From: Aquimarina sp. MAR_2010_214
Lineage (GTDB): Bacteria; Bacteroidota; Bacteroidia; Flavobacteriales; Flavobacteriaceae
NCBI RefSeq assembly: GCF_002846555.1
Contig: NZ_PJMS01000001.1
Coordinates: forward strand, 5,735,501-5,799,500
Direction: 5' to 3'
Length of the DNA stretch: 64,000 nucleotides
In this document: positions 27,993 through 37,168 of the stretch, in pieces
Layout of the letters: each line of letters opens with the position of its first letter
Position numbering within the stretch: position 1 is the stretch's first letter
Position numbers and translations under genes: made by a program
The notes under the pieces: model-generated
Seen by the model: the letters and a program-made list of their open reading frames with translations, nothing else
Database searches by the model: none
What the model was told of the DNA's origin: nothing

Positions 27993-30900
27993 ATGAAAAT
28001 CTACATGTTATTCTTGGTTGTACTATTCTCTTGGGGGGTTAATGCACAAGTAATTGATCCAGATCCAGACCCTGATTGCCCTTCTTCCCAACAGATTCGA
28101 TATTATTTGGATCAAGATTTAGATGGAATAGGAGCAGGTCCTGTAATTCTTTATTCTTGTAAACAATTAGAAGGTACCGAAAAAGGAAAAGGTCTATCTA
28201 CATCTGATAATGATTGTGATGATAACGATCCAGATGCCAATATTGGAACACAATGGTATATAGATGCTGATCGAGATGGTTATGGAGATATTAATTTTAC
28301 TCCTATATATCAATGCTTAAGACCAGAAGGATCATTTGTAGCTAATGGTTTAGACTGTAATGATCTGAATTTTGATATCAAAAATGTCAATACATATTAT
28401 TTAGATGCAGATGGAGATGGTTATGGAAGTCGGAAAAATAATCAAAAATTAAGTACATGTGATCCTCTTCCAACCGGGTATTCGACAAATAACTATGATT
28501 ATGATGATACTAACGCGCAAATTATTGATGCCCCGTTAAAATTAGTTTGTTCTGAAGGGGAAAAAATTGCAGTTTATGTTGATAGAGATAGGGATGGTTA
28601 TGGTACAAGCTTAGGGATGTTTAATTGTGATACCCCTCCTGATGGATATTCATTGGAAAAAGGCGATTGCGATGATGATAACCCAGAAATAACTCTTAAA
28701 TATTATTATGAAGATAATGATAAAGATTCTTTTGGAGATCCAAATAAAAGAATTTCTTGTGATTACCCGGGATTATTTAATTTAGATTTAGTTACCGGTG
28801 AAACTGTTCTAAACGAACTTTATGTAGAAAATGCTCTTGATTGTAATGACGGTGATCCTCTTATTTTAGATGGTTATTTTTTTTATAGGGATAAGGATGG
28901 AGATGGTTTCGGAAATAGGTTTGTAAAAGTAAAACATTGTACTAAACCACTTGGTTATGTTGCCAATCTTTCGGACTGTAATGATAATGACCCTAACATT
29001 ACTCCCTCTACAATATGGTATGAAGATAAAGATAAAGATGGTTTTGGGGACCCTAACAAAAAGATGAATTCGTGTGATCAACCTGATGGCTATGTTGACA
29101 ACGCACTTGATTCATGCCCAACACAGGGAGGACCCAACTCTGGATGTATTTCTACTGTTGTAGATGGATTTACAAATAAGAATTATATACATACCATTTT
29201 ACCTCAAAAACCTTTAAGCGTTATAACATCGAGTACGAATAGAGACCAACTAATCGAAACCGTAAATTATTTTGATGATAGAGGTAGGTTAACTCAACAA
29301 ATCACCATTAAAGGAGGTGAAAACCTTAATAAAAATGATATTGTTACTCGTGTTGAATATGATATACAAGGGAGACAAAGAAAAGAATACTTACCCTACG
29401 CAACCTCGGGAACTAAAAATGGTGGATTTTATAGTAATGCCACACTTGAAACATATGCTTTTTATGATACCAACAAATACGAGAATACCTTAAATCCATA
29501 TTCAGAAAAAGTATTAGAAGCTTCACCATTAAACAGAGTACAAGAACAGGCAGCACCAGGAAATGACTGGAAAGCCAGTTCTGTCGACAATACTCCCGTT
29601 GTTCCTAGTAATTTACCCGTTGATATTGTTATTAATCATACGGTAAATGCTACTAGTTCTGAATCAGATAGAAATCTACTTGCTTCATCCTCTATAACAT
29701 TAGCAGCTGGTACCTGGATACAATCAGGTAGTAATTTTAGTGCTAAAATTTTTAATACTAATAACAATTCTGAAACTGATAATCATACTATCAAATTTGA
29801 TTGGGATACTAATATAACCGATGATGTAATATACTTTAAAGTAAACTTTACAGACCCAACAAATACAGAAGCACCTAGTTTGGTAAAGGATGGTTTTTAT
29901 GCTCTAAATCAGTTGTATGTCACCATCACCAAAGATGAAAACTGGATCCCGACAGATGGGAATCTACATACCTCTCGAGAGTATAAAGACAAACAAGGCA
30001 GAGTGGTCTTAAAAAGAACCTATGCTTCGACAAGCTCAGCAACAGGGGCACCGAGCATAGTCGAGGCACATGACACGTATTATGTGTATGATGATTTTGG
30101 GAATCTTACTTATGTGATTCCACCTAAAGCAACTACTGCTGATGGTATTTCTGATATTGAACTTGCCGAATTATGTTATCAGTACACATATGATTACCGC
30201 AATCGATTGATTGAAAAGAAGATCCCCGGTAAGGATTGGGAGTCTATTGTATACAACCAGCTAGATCAACCGATCTTAACTCAGGATGCAAACCTAAAAG
30301 CAGACAATACCTGGCTCTTTACCAAATACGATGCTTTTGGAAGAGTAGCCTACACCGGTAAAATCAGTATCACAGAAAAAAACCGTAAACAACTACAAAC
30401 CGAAGCAAATGCATATGCAGAGGAGCTATGGGTAACCAGAGGAGCTAAGGTTAGCATCGGAGGAGTAGATATGCACTATACTGATGGTGGTTATCCAAAA
30501 GCACTTGCAGGTGAGGTGTTAAGTATTACTTACTATGATGATTATGCGTTTTTAGGAGCTACTCCACAGCAAGCTTTTATAAAACCGAATACTATTTATA
30601 ATGAAGCAGTTTCAGATCAAACCAAAACATTGGCAACCGGAAGTTTAGTAAAAATACTAGATACCTCATATTGGACAACTACAGTTACCTATTATGATAA
30701 AAAAGCAAGACCGATTTATATAGCCAGTAAAAATGAATATCTCAACACTACTGATATTATAGAGAGCAAGCTTGATTTTGTAGGTAAAGTAGAAGAAATC
30801 AAAACCAGCCATACCAAAGACAGCAACGCTGCAATTGTAACGATAGATACATTTACTTATGATCATATGGGTAGACTAAAAGAGCAAGCTCAAAAGATCA

Positions 30901-32705
30901 ATACCCAAACCCCAGAGGTAATTGTGGCTAATACTTATGATAATTTAGGACAATTGAAATCTAAGACTACAGGAGGAGGATTGCAAGAGGTAGATTACAC
31001 CTATAATGTACGAGGTTGGCTGACTAAGATTAATGATCCTAATGTAGCTCTTGGAAACAAATTGTTTGCTTTTGGGATCAATTACAATACCCCACAACAC
31101 GGGGCTAAGGCATTGTTTAATGGTAATATTGCAGAAACAAAGTGGAAAACTGCCAATGATAATGTAGAGCGATATTACAAATATGAGTACGATGCTTTAA
31201 ACCGAATCACAAGTGGGAGTAGTAAAGACAACAATTACAGCTTAAGTGATGTTACCTATGATAAGGTGGGTAATATTATGAGTCTAACTCGCAGTGGTTT
31301 CCAGAACTCAAGCACATTTACGGGTATGGATATATTGGGATACGAGTATGACAGTGGTAATAAGCTACAAAAAGTAACCGATACCGGTAATAAAACCTAT
31401 GGGTTTAAAGATGGTACTAATACTGATAATGACTTTGTCTATGATGCTAATGGTAACATGATCAAAGATCAAAACAAGGGGATTACGGGGATTACTTACA
31501 ATCATTTAAATCTACCTAAAACCGTAACTGTAAATAATGCAGATCATACCGGAGATATTACTTATATTTACGATGCCACTGGTGTAAAATTAAAAAAGAT
31601 TGCAACAGAGGGAAGTTCTATGACAACAGAGTATGCTGGTAATTATGTGTATAAGAATGGTGTATTAGAGTTCTTTAACCACCCAGAAGGTTATGTAGAG
31701 AAAGAAGCTGATGGATATAAATATGTCTATCAGTTTAAAGACCACTTAGGGAATATCCGACTCTCCTACAAAGACAGTAACAAAGACGGTAAAATCACCC
31801 AAAGCGAGATTGTAGAGGAGAAACATTATTATCCTTTTGGTCTACAACATAAAGGATACAACTTCGCTGTAAATGGTAGGAAACATAACTATGGATTTGG
31901 TGGGAAAGAAGAACAAGATGGACTAGGACTTGATTGGCACGACTTCGGTGCTAGAAATTATGATGCTTCGCTTGGTCGTTGGATGAATATTGATCCACTT
32001 GCAGAACAGTACCTTTCCTTAAGTCCATATAACTACACTATGAATAATCCTATATTCTTTGTTGACCCTGATGGACAAGAAGTAATAATCCATTTTAACA
32101 AGACTAAAAACAGGTTATACATATATGATGATGATAAGTGGGATGATAATTTAGAAACTAAGGCCGTAAGTGCGGAAGAGTATAAAACTTCTTTTGAAGA
32201 AGGTGAAGAAAAGTATAATCAAATACTTGTAATTCACAATGTTTTTTCTGGTGGAAACGATAGAGATGGTGATGGAGAAATAGAATATGGAGGTTCAGAA
32301 AACGAAAAAGAAATACCTAATGGAGAATACGATTTAGTAGATAATAAATCAGATGATAAGCATCCTGATTGGTATCGAATAGATTCAAAGACTGATGGAA
32401 ATCGATACAATGATCGTTATGATGATCCAACTGAGAAAAATTCTAAGGGAAAACTTAGAGATGGATTTAGATTACATTTAGGAGGTATGAGTTGGGGATG
32501 CGTAACTATCTGTAGAGGACCCGAATATAACAAAAAGCAAAAAGAGTGGAATGTTCTAAATCAAATAATACAAACTACGGAAACAACAACAGTTAATGAT
32601 AGAAGAGGAAGGCAGTCTGTAAATCCTCTTTCTAGATTAACAGTTTATGGGACTATTACAGTATCAGGACAGAACCCAAAACCGAAACAAAAAAAGAGTA
32701 ACTAA
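27993..32705 (+). CDS. RHS polymorphic toxin with MopE-type repeats and Tlde1/L,D-transpeptidase-like C-terminal toxin
   Basis: 1570 residues. Signal peptide (LFSWGVNAQ, about 1-19). Residues about 30-380 hold seven MopE-like putative metal-binding repeats, each YxDxDxDGxG with nearby Cys (WYIDADRDGYGD, YYLDADGDGYGS, WYEDKDKDGFGD). A DUF6443-like segment (about 390-480) is followed by YD repeats and the RHS core (YYPFGLQHKGYN, ARNYDASLGRWMNIDPLAEQ, NNPIFFVDPDG) ending near 1361. The variable tip (about 1363-1570) carries FRLHLGGMSWGC, with H1495, S1500 and C1503 matching the HxxGxSxGC pattern of Tlde1 (DUF2778) peptidoglycan L,D-transpeptidase toxins. The next gene is a lipoprotein, fitting a periplasmic target. 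This is the only tip in the window attached to a complete RHS protein. Confidence 0.88.
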   Translation: MKIYMLFLVVLFSWGVNAQVIDPDPDPDCPSSQQIRYYLDQDLDGIGAGPVILYSCKQLEGTEKGKGLSTSDNDCDDNDPDANIGTQWYIDADRDGYGDINFTPIYQCLRPEGSFVANGLDCNDLNFDIKNVNTYYLDADGDGYGSRKNNQKLSTCDPLPTGYSTNNYDYDDTNAQIIDAPLKLVCSEGEKIAVYVDRDRDGYGTSLGMFNCDTPPDGYSLEKGDCDDDNPEITLKYYYEDNDKDSFGDPNKRISCDYPGLFNLDLVTGETVLNELYVENALDCNDGDPLILDGYFFYRDKDGDGFGNRFVKVKHCTKPLGYVANLSDCNDNDPNITPSTIWYEDKDKDGFGDPNKKMNSCDQPDGYVDNALDSCPTQGGPNSGCISTVVDGFTNKNYIHTILPQKPLSVITSSTNRDQLIETVNYFDDRGRLTQQITIKGGENLNKNDIVTRVEYDIQGRQRKEYLPYATSGTKNGGFYSNATLETYAFYDTNKYENTLNPYSEKVLEASPLNRVQEQAAPGNDWKASSVDNTPVVPSNLPVDIVINHTVNATSSESDRNLLASSSITLAAGTWIQSGSNFSAKIFNTNNNSETDNHTIKFDWDTNITDDVIYFKVNFTDPTNTEAPSLVKDGFYALNQLYVTITKDENWIPTDGNLHTSREYKDKQGRVVLKRTYASTSSATGAPSIVEAHDTYYVYDDFGNLTYVIPPKATTADGISDIELAELCYQYTYDYRNRLIEKKIPGKDWESIVYNQLDQPILTQDANLKADNTWLFTKYDAFGRVAYTGKISITEKNRKQLQTEANAYAEELWVTRGAKVSIGGVDMHYTDGGYPKALAGEVLSITYYDDYAFLGATPQQAFIKPNTIYNEAVSDQTKTLATGSLVKILDTSYWTTTVTYYDKKARPIYIASKNEYLNTTDIIESKLDFVGKVEEIKTSHTKDSNAAIVTIDTFTYDHMGRLKEQAQKINTQTPEVIVANTYDNLGQLKSKTTGGGLQEVDYTYNVRGWLTKINDPNVALGNKLFAFGINYNTPQHGAKALFNGNIAETKWKTANDNVERYYKYEYDALNRITSGSSKDNNYSLSDVTYDKVGNIMSLTRSGFQNSSTFTGMDILGYEYDSGNKLQKVTDTGNKTYGFKDGTNTDNDFVYDANGNMIKDQNKGITGITYNHLNLPKTVTVNNADHTGDITYIYDATGVKLKKIATEGSSMTTEYAGNYVYKNGVLEFFNHPEGYVEKEADGYKYVYQFKDHLGNIRLSYKDSNKDGKITQSEIVEEKHYYPFGLQHKGYNFAVNGRKHNYGFGGKEEQDGLGLDWHDFGARNYDASLGRWMNIDPLAEQYLSLSPYNYTMNNPIFFVDPDGQEVIIHFNKTKNRLYIYDDDKWDDNLETKAVSAEEYKTSFEEGEEKYNQILVIHNVFSGGNDRDGDGEIEYGGSENEKEIPNGEYDLVDNKSDDKHPDWYRIDSKTDGNRYNDRYDDPTEKNSKGKLRDGFRLHLGGMSWGCVTICRGPEYNKKQKEWNVLNQIIQTTETTTVNDRRGRQSVNPLSRLTVYGTITVSGQNPKPKQKKSN
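30023..30068 (+). repeat. REP-like hairpin embedded in the RHS coding sequence
   Basis: TGCTTCGAC (30023-30031) pairs with GTCGAGGCA (30060-30068, one G-T), and GCTC (30034-30037) with GAGC (30053-30056). The word CTTCGACAAGCTCAG belongs to the dispersed family also seen at 24144. Here it is translated in frame within the YD-repeat shell (codons for ASTSSATGAPSIVEA), so an intergenic repeat has apparently been tolerated in an RHS linker. Confidence 0.6.
31638..31752 (+). repeat. 115-bp core segment identical to 46244-46358
   Basis: Base-by-base reading gives no difference between this part of the live RHS gene and the start of the third toxin tip. Both begin GGTAATTATGTGTATAAGAA and end GACCACTTAGGGAA. 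Flanking sequence diverges at once on both sides (left TATGCTGG versus TATACAGG, right TATCC versus CATAAG). Confidence 0.9.
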
Positions 32706-32706
32706 A

Positions 32707-33126
32707 ATGCGAAAATGTAGTTTTTTGGTAATGATTATAGTCATTTGTACAATGATTACTAGTTGTAATAATTGTAATGAAATTCAAGGAATAGTAATAT
32801 CAGAACTTCTAAATAGACAAATAAATGATTCATATTGTGATATACTAAATAAAGCAATTGAGTTAGATAAAGAAGCAATAATTAAAATTTCAACTATTGA
32901 AGTTTCTGATGCAGCAGGATATGATCATGGTTATGTTTTAATTCGTTTAATAGAAAAGATTGGCGAGCAAGAATATTTAAAAGCCTTGGAAAATGTTTCA
33001 ACGGAGCAAAAAAAATCTATTGAATCATATTTATGGGCAGGTCTTGAATATGGAGGAAATAAAATCTATAGTAATAAAAAGCTGAACGAAGTTTTACCTC
33101 TATTAGCAGAATCATTAAAACAGTAA
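32707..33126 (+). CDS. Putative immunity lipoprotein for the Tlde1-like toxin
   Basis: 139 residues from ATG 32707. An in-frame start 60 bases upstream lies inside the toxin gene and would bury the signal peptide, so the later start is preferred. Signal MRKCSFLVMIIVICTMITSC ends in lipobox ITSC (C20). The mature part is short, acidic and helical. It starts 1 base after the toxin stop, as immunity genes do. A periplasmic lipoprotein suits a toxin acting on peptidoglycan. No family recognised; the role is inferred from position. Confidence 0.7.
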   Translation: MRKCSFLVMIIVICTMITSCNNCNEIQGIVISELLNRQINDSYCDILNKAIELDKEAIIKISTIEVSDAAGYDHGYVLIRLIEKIGEQEYLKALENVSTEQKKSIESYLWAGLEYGGNKIYSNKKLNEVLPLLAESLKQ

Positions 33127-33203
33127 ATAATGAATATAATAGCGCGGAAATGTTTTCTGTGCTGGGTATGTAAGCGGTAAGAGTGGTTAAAATAAATGCT
33201 AAG

Positions 33204-33235
33204 AACCAGTTACATTGATGTAGCTGGTTTTTTTA
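33204..33235. terminator. Terminator at the left end of element A
   Basis: AACCAGTTACAT (33204-33215) pairs with ATGTAGCTGGTT (33218-33229), with one G-T pair, followed by seven T in total. It separates the immunity gene from the convergent XRE gene. The same stem sequence recurs at 58065-58090. Confidence 0.8.
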
Positions 33236-33240
33236 TGCGG

Positions 33241-33576
33241 TTAAGAGAAAGCTTGTTTAGTTTTATAGTTCTGTATCACATTATCAATTAAAAAGAAGAG
33301 CTTACTTTTAGTGTCTTGGTCAAGTTGCTCAATATCTTCAATACGTTTTAGAACTTCTTTGTCATAAGTAGATAATTGACCTTCACCAATAATATAATCA
33401 ACAGATACATCGAATACTTTAGCTATTTTAAGGAGTATATCTACAGAAGGTGCATTTTCATTACGTTCATAATTACCAATAATAGTTCTAGAAACATCAA
33501 CTTTTTTAGCTAAGTCACTTTGTGATAAGCTATGCTTCTTTCTTAAACTGATAATCTTACTTCCAATGTCCAACAT
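33241..33576 (-). CDS. XRE-family HTH repressor of element A
   Basis: 111 residues. HTH_3 domain at about 6-60 (IISLRKKHSLSQSDLAKKV, SRTIIGNYERNENAPSVD, VFDVSVDYIIGEG), then a helical C-terminal part. Transcribed away from the ATPase gene. The 143-bp gap between them holds two symmetrical TTGAC/GTCAA sites that overlap a promoter, so it probably represses the element's recombination operon and itself. Confidence 0.9.
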   Translation of the reverse strand: MLDIGSKIISLRKKHSLSQSDLAKKVDVSRTIIGNYERNENAPSVDILLKIAKVFDVSVDYIIGEGQLSTYDKEVLKRIEDIEQLDQDTKSKLFFLIDNVIQNYKTKQAFS

Positions 33577-33620
33577 AGTTATCTAAAATCAAGTGTTTGT
33601 AACGATTATAGGCAAATTTA

Positions 33621-33702
33621 GTCAAAATATTTTGACATAAGAAATGATTGATTGACATTAGATTGAAAAGAATATTGTACATTTGTCAAGAACCCTTGAC
33701 AA
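33621..33702. promoter_or_regulatory. Divergent promoter/operator of element A
   Basis: A perfect 16-bp palindrome GTCAAAATATTTTGAC (33621-33636) and a second dyad TTGTCAAG-AACC-CTTGACAA (33683-33702). TACATTTG (33678-33685) matches the Bacteroidota -7 consensus TAnnTTTG and overlaps the second dyad, 35 bases before the ATPase ATG. This arrangement fits repression by the divergently encoded XRE protein. Confidence 0.65.
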
Positions 33703-33719
33703 TTAAATATTTTTAAACA

Positions 33720-35294
33720 ATGCTAAAAACACACAATCCACACAACTACAGCTACATCACAAAACACTTAGAAATCCACATCTTAGGTGGGATCAAACTC
33801 AATAATTTAGACCGTATGCGAGTCACTATGAGCGTACAGAAACCAAAAAGCATTAATGTATTACGTCACAGTATCGATTTATACAATGATAACATGGTAG
33901 AGAAATTTGTACGAAAGATTGCCGAACGTATCGAAATCGGTACGAGTATTGCCCGTAAAACCTTGCAAGAACTCACATCAGCACTAGAACACTATAGAAT
34001 TGATGAACTGGAGGCAGCCAATAAAGCAAACGAAATACAGGTAAAAGAACTTAGTGAGAAAGAAGAACAAGCAGCTGTAAAGTTTTTGAAATCTAAAGAT
34101 CTGCTTAAAAAGACAAATGAACTGATTGGTAAATCTGGAGTAATCGGAGAAGAAACCAACCGATTGTTAATGTACTTAATTTTTACGAGTAGAAAAACTA
34201 ATAATCCATTGCATTGTATCAGTCTTGGTAGTTCGGGAGTTGGTAAAACACACTTGCAATCTAAAGTAGCAGAACTGATCCCCGATGAAGATAAAATAGA
34301 AATCACTGTATTATCAGCTAATGCGTTTTACTATTTTAATAGAACAGAATTACAATACAAATTGATTTTAATCGAGGATTTAGATGGTGCAGAATCAGTA
34401 CTTTATCCACTACGTGAATTACAATCTAAAAAACGAATTACCAAAACGGTAGTCCATAAAGACTCGCGTGGCGAGAGCAAGACAATCCATTTAGTCGTAG
34501 AAGGTCCTGTAAGTATTGCAGGTTGTACTACACAAGAAAGTATCTACGAAGACAACAGCAACAGGAGTTTTTTACTCTATATCGACGAATCGGAAGAACA
34601 AGATAAAAAGATTATGGATTACCAGCGGTTGTTAAGTGCAGGCAAACGAAATGTAAAAGAAGAATGTACAGCAGCCAGATTTTTACGTGATGTACAAAGA
34701 ACCTTAAACTCGGTATCAGTTCGTAATCCGTATGCAGAATACTTGAGTTTACCATCCTCAGTTTTTAAACCAAGAAGAACCAACAGCCATTATTTACAAT
34801 TTATAGAAGCCGTTACCTTTTACTGCCAGTGGCAGAGGCAGAAAAAATATGACGAGGAAACGGGGGAAGAATATATAGAAACCACAATCCAAGATATAGA
34901 ACAAGCTAACGAACTGATCAAAGAAGTATTATTACATAAAAGTGATACCATCACAGGAGCAGCCAGAAATCATTTAGAAAAGCTTAAAACTTATTTAAAA
35001 GAAAATAACCAGACAACATTTACTAATGCCGAAATCCGAAAGCAGCTACATCTTAAAGAAAGTACATTACGAGGCTATCACAAACAACTACAGGAAGAAG
35101 GGTATATAAAAAGAATGAGGCATAAAAAGACTAAAAGTTATTGTTTTGAAATCACCGATATGAAGGAGTATGATTGGCTCAAATCCAATATTGACAATGC
35201 TTTAAAGAGTTGCATACTACAGATAGAACTCGCAACCCCGCAACCAACCCGCAAGTCACCTAGTTGCGAATCCAAAAGTAAGAAAGCCAGTTAA
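33720..35294 (+). CDS. AAA+ ATPase with C-terminal winged helix (element A)
   Basis: 524 residues. The N-terminal 100 residues are conserved with element B (NYSYITKHLEIHILGGIK). Walker A GSSGVGKTH is at about 170-178 and Walker B LILIEDLD at about 215-222. A Thr-rich sensor-like stretch AGCTTQESIYEDNSNRSF follows. The C-terminus has a winged-helix-like domain (TFTNAEIRKQLHLKESTL, LQEEGYIKRM). This may be a recombination helper in the manner of TnsC/IstB-type ATPases; that is an analogy, not a family assignment. It lies 42 bases upstream of the recombinase pair. Confidence 0.75.
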   Translation: MLKTHNPHNYSYITKHLEIHILGGIKLNNLDRMRVTMSVQKPKSINVLRHSIDLYNDNMVEKFVRKIAERIEIGTSIARKTLQELTSALEHYRIDELEAANKANEIQVKELSEKEEQAAVKFLKSKDLLKKTNELIGKSGVIGEETNRLLMYLIFTSRKTNNPLHCISLGSSGVGKTHLQSKVAELIPDEDKIEITVLSANAFYYFNRTELQYKLILIEDLDGAESVLYPLRELQSKKRITKTVVHKDSRGESKTIHLVVEGPVSIAGCTTQESIYEDNSNRSFLLYIDESEEQDKKIMDYQRLLSAGKRNVKEECTAARFLRDVQRTLNSVSVRNPYAEYLSLPSSVFKPRRTNSHYLQFIEAVTFYCQWQRQKKYDEETGEEYIETTIQDIEQANELIKEVLLHKSDTITGAARNHLEKLKTYLKENNQTTFTNAEIRKQLHLKESTLRGYHKQLQEEGYIKRMRHKKTKSYCFEITDMKEYDWLKSNIDNALKSCILQIELATPQPTRKSPSCESKSKKAS

Positions 35295-35336
35295 TTAACT
35301 GCTACTCGCTACAAAATCACAAAAAACACATACCCT

Positions 35337-36257
35337 ATGAAAAAAAGTAAGCTACAAAATGCTGGCTATAGAACTCTATTGACCAATTTTAGCGAATGGT
35401 TGGACATATTGGGTTATAGTGATGCGATGCAAAAGAACTATCCTGCACAACTCTGTGAGTTCTTCTACTGGTTAGAACAAAACGATATTACTCATATTGA
35501 TTATATACAAGATCATCATATCAGGAATTACTACAACCATTTAAAACAACGACCCAATAAGACAAGAGGTGGCGGACTAAGCAATATCTATCTTAATAAT
35601 CACCTGCAATCCTTACACAAGTTTAGGGAATACTTAAAAAAGCACAATGCAAAACCCTTTAATCTACCCATCAAAAGGGAAAAGGAAACTATAGCAGAAA
35701 AGCTAAATATAGTATCGCAAGAAGAAATCAAAGACTTGTTTATGGCAACGAATTACAGCAATCCATTACCAAGATTTAGGGCAAGACAAAAAGCAGTATT
35801 AGTCTGTTTGTACAGTTGTGGTATGCGAAGAAATGAAGTGTTGAACATAGAAATATCAGATATCCTTTTTGATAAAGAACGAATCTACGTCAGAAAAGGT
35901 AAAAACTATAAAGAACGCTTTATACCCATCAATTTATACAACCTACAAATACTAGAAGATTATGTGTACGATACACGGATGAACTTTAAAAAGTCAAGTG
36001 AGAGCAACTATGTTTTTATTACCGAACATAGTATCAAAATGAGTGGAGCTACTTTAGAAAACGATTTAAAACAGATTATAAAAGCTACAGAAGATAGGAT
36101 ACTACTCGAAAGAAATATTACGCCACACGCCTTACGTCACAGTATTGCTACCCACTTTTTACAAGCAGGCATGAAGATCGAGGATATACAACAGTTTTTA
36201 GGACATAGCAGTCTGGAATCAACACAAATCTATACACATATTTTAAAAGAAAACTAA
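35337..36257 (+). CDS. Tyrosine recombinase 1 of element A (complete active site)
   Basis: 306 residues. SAM-like N-terminal core-binding domain (about 8-105), catalytic domain 125-306. All catalytic residues are present: R164 (CGMRRNEV), K187 (YVRKGKN), H264 and R267 (HALRH), H290 (LGHSS) and nucleophile Y299 (TQIYTH). Its stop overlaps the ATG of recombinase 2 by one base, so the two are made together. Confidence 0.93.
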   Translation: MKKSKLQNAGYRTLLTNFSEWLDILGYSDAMQKNYPAQLCEFFYWLEQNDITHIDYIQDHHIRNYYNHLKQRPNKTRGGGLSNIYLNNHLQSLHKFREYLKKHNAKPFNLPIKREKETIAEKLNIVSQEEIKDLFMATNYSNPLPRFRARQKAVLVCLYSCGMRRNEVLNIEISDILFDKERIYVRKGKNYKERFIPINLYNLQILEDYVYDTRMNFKKSSESNYVFITEHSIKMSGATLENDLKQIIKATEDRILLERNITPHALRHSIATHFLQAGMKIEDIQQFLGHSSLESTQIYTHILKEN

Positions 36258-37150
36258 TGGAATATCGAGAGTATTTACACCAAGAAAATTATAGTAAGAC
36301 CACAATAGTACATTATCTAAAACGTATTACAGAATTTACGGGATGGCTTAAAAAGCGAAGGGTTACAGCAAGCGAGATCGATTATAAAACCTGTATGAAA
36401 TACATCAAATACCTACAACAAAAAAAGATCAAACCCCAAACAATCAATAATCACCTGGTAACGATTAGAAATTACTTTGATTACCTGATAGAGCGAGCAG
36501 AGCGAAGCGAAAACCCATTAGAAGATGTATCTGTAAAAGGTACTGTAAAAAAGATGTTGCACAATCTTTTAGAGCCAGACGAACTAGAAGATCTATACTA
36601 CAGTTATGAAACCGAGAAGTTTAACAGGAACGCTAACGGCTTTGCTAAATATGCAGCAAAACGTAATAAAATTATTGTTGGGCTAATCGTATATCAAGGT
36701 TTAAATGCTACCCATCTAAAAAGCCTAAACTTAGAAGATGTACAATTAAAAAAAGGTAAAATCTATGTTCCTGCAACCCGTAGGAGCAATGCCAGAGAAA
36801 TAGAATTAAAACCTTGGCAAATCATTGATTTTATCGAATATCTAGACCAAATCCGACCACAAATAGCCAAAAACAACGATCTGCACAATCAAGAATTATT
36901 AATCCCACAAAAGTGCTTTAATGATATGCTACGAATAGGAATCTTAAAAAGATTAAAAAAGATCAATCATAAAGTCATTAATGTAAATCAATTACGAGCC
37001 TCTGTAATCTGTAATTGGTTAGGCCAATACAATATCCGTAAAGTTCAATATCTGGCAGGACATAAACACATCGGTTCTACAGAATCCTATAAACAAAACA
37101 ATCTGGAAAGCTTGCACGAAGCAATCAACCAGTTCCATCCAATACATTAA
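36257..37150 (+). CDS. Tyrosine recombinase 2 of element A (non-canonical active site)
   Basis: 297 residues with the tyrosine recombinase layout. Arg I is replaced (QGLNATH, N150) and the HxxRH box reads NQLRA, so the first His is N244 and the last is A248. R247, H269 (AGHKH) and Y278 (TESYK) are kept. The same three sites are altered in the B/C homologue, so this is a subfamily property and not decay. It may have a structural or regulatory role in a hetero-tetramer, or make only limited cleavage. Confidence 0.9.
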   Translation: MEYREYLHQENYSKTTIVHYLKRITEFTGWLKKRRVTASEIDYKTCMKYIKYLQQKKIKPQTINNHLVTIRNYFDYLIERAERSENPLEDVSVKGTVKKMLHNLLEPDELEDLYYSYETEKFNRNANGFAKYAAKRNKIIVGLIVYQGLNATHLKSLNLEDVQLKKGKIYVPATRRSNAREIELKPWQIIDFIEYLDQIRPQIAKNNDLHNQELLIPQKCFNDMLRIGILKRLKKINHKVINVNQLRASVICNWLGQYNIRKVQYLAGHKHIGSTESYKQNNLESLHEAINQFHPIH

Positions 37151-37168
37151 ATTACAAAACCCATCCTT

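Noticed and set aside
32647..32706. Longer start for the immunity lipoprotein
   Set aside because: It lies inside the toxin gene and would place 20 polar residues before the lipoprotein signal.
33720..37150. Recombinase-in-trio (RIT) element
   Set aside because: The first of the three genes is an AAA+ ATPase with Walker motifs, not a third tyrosine recombinase.
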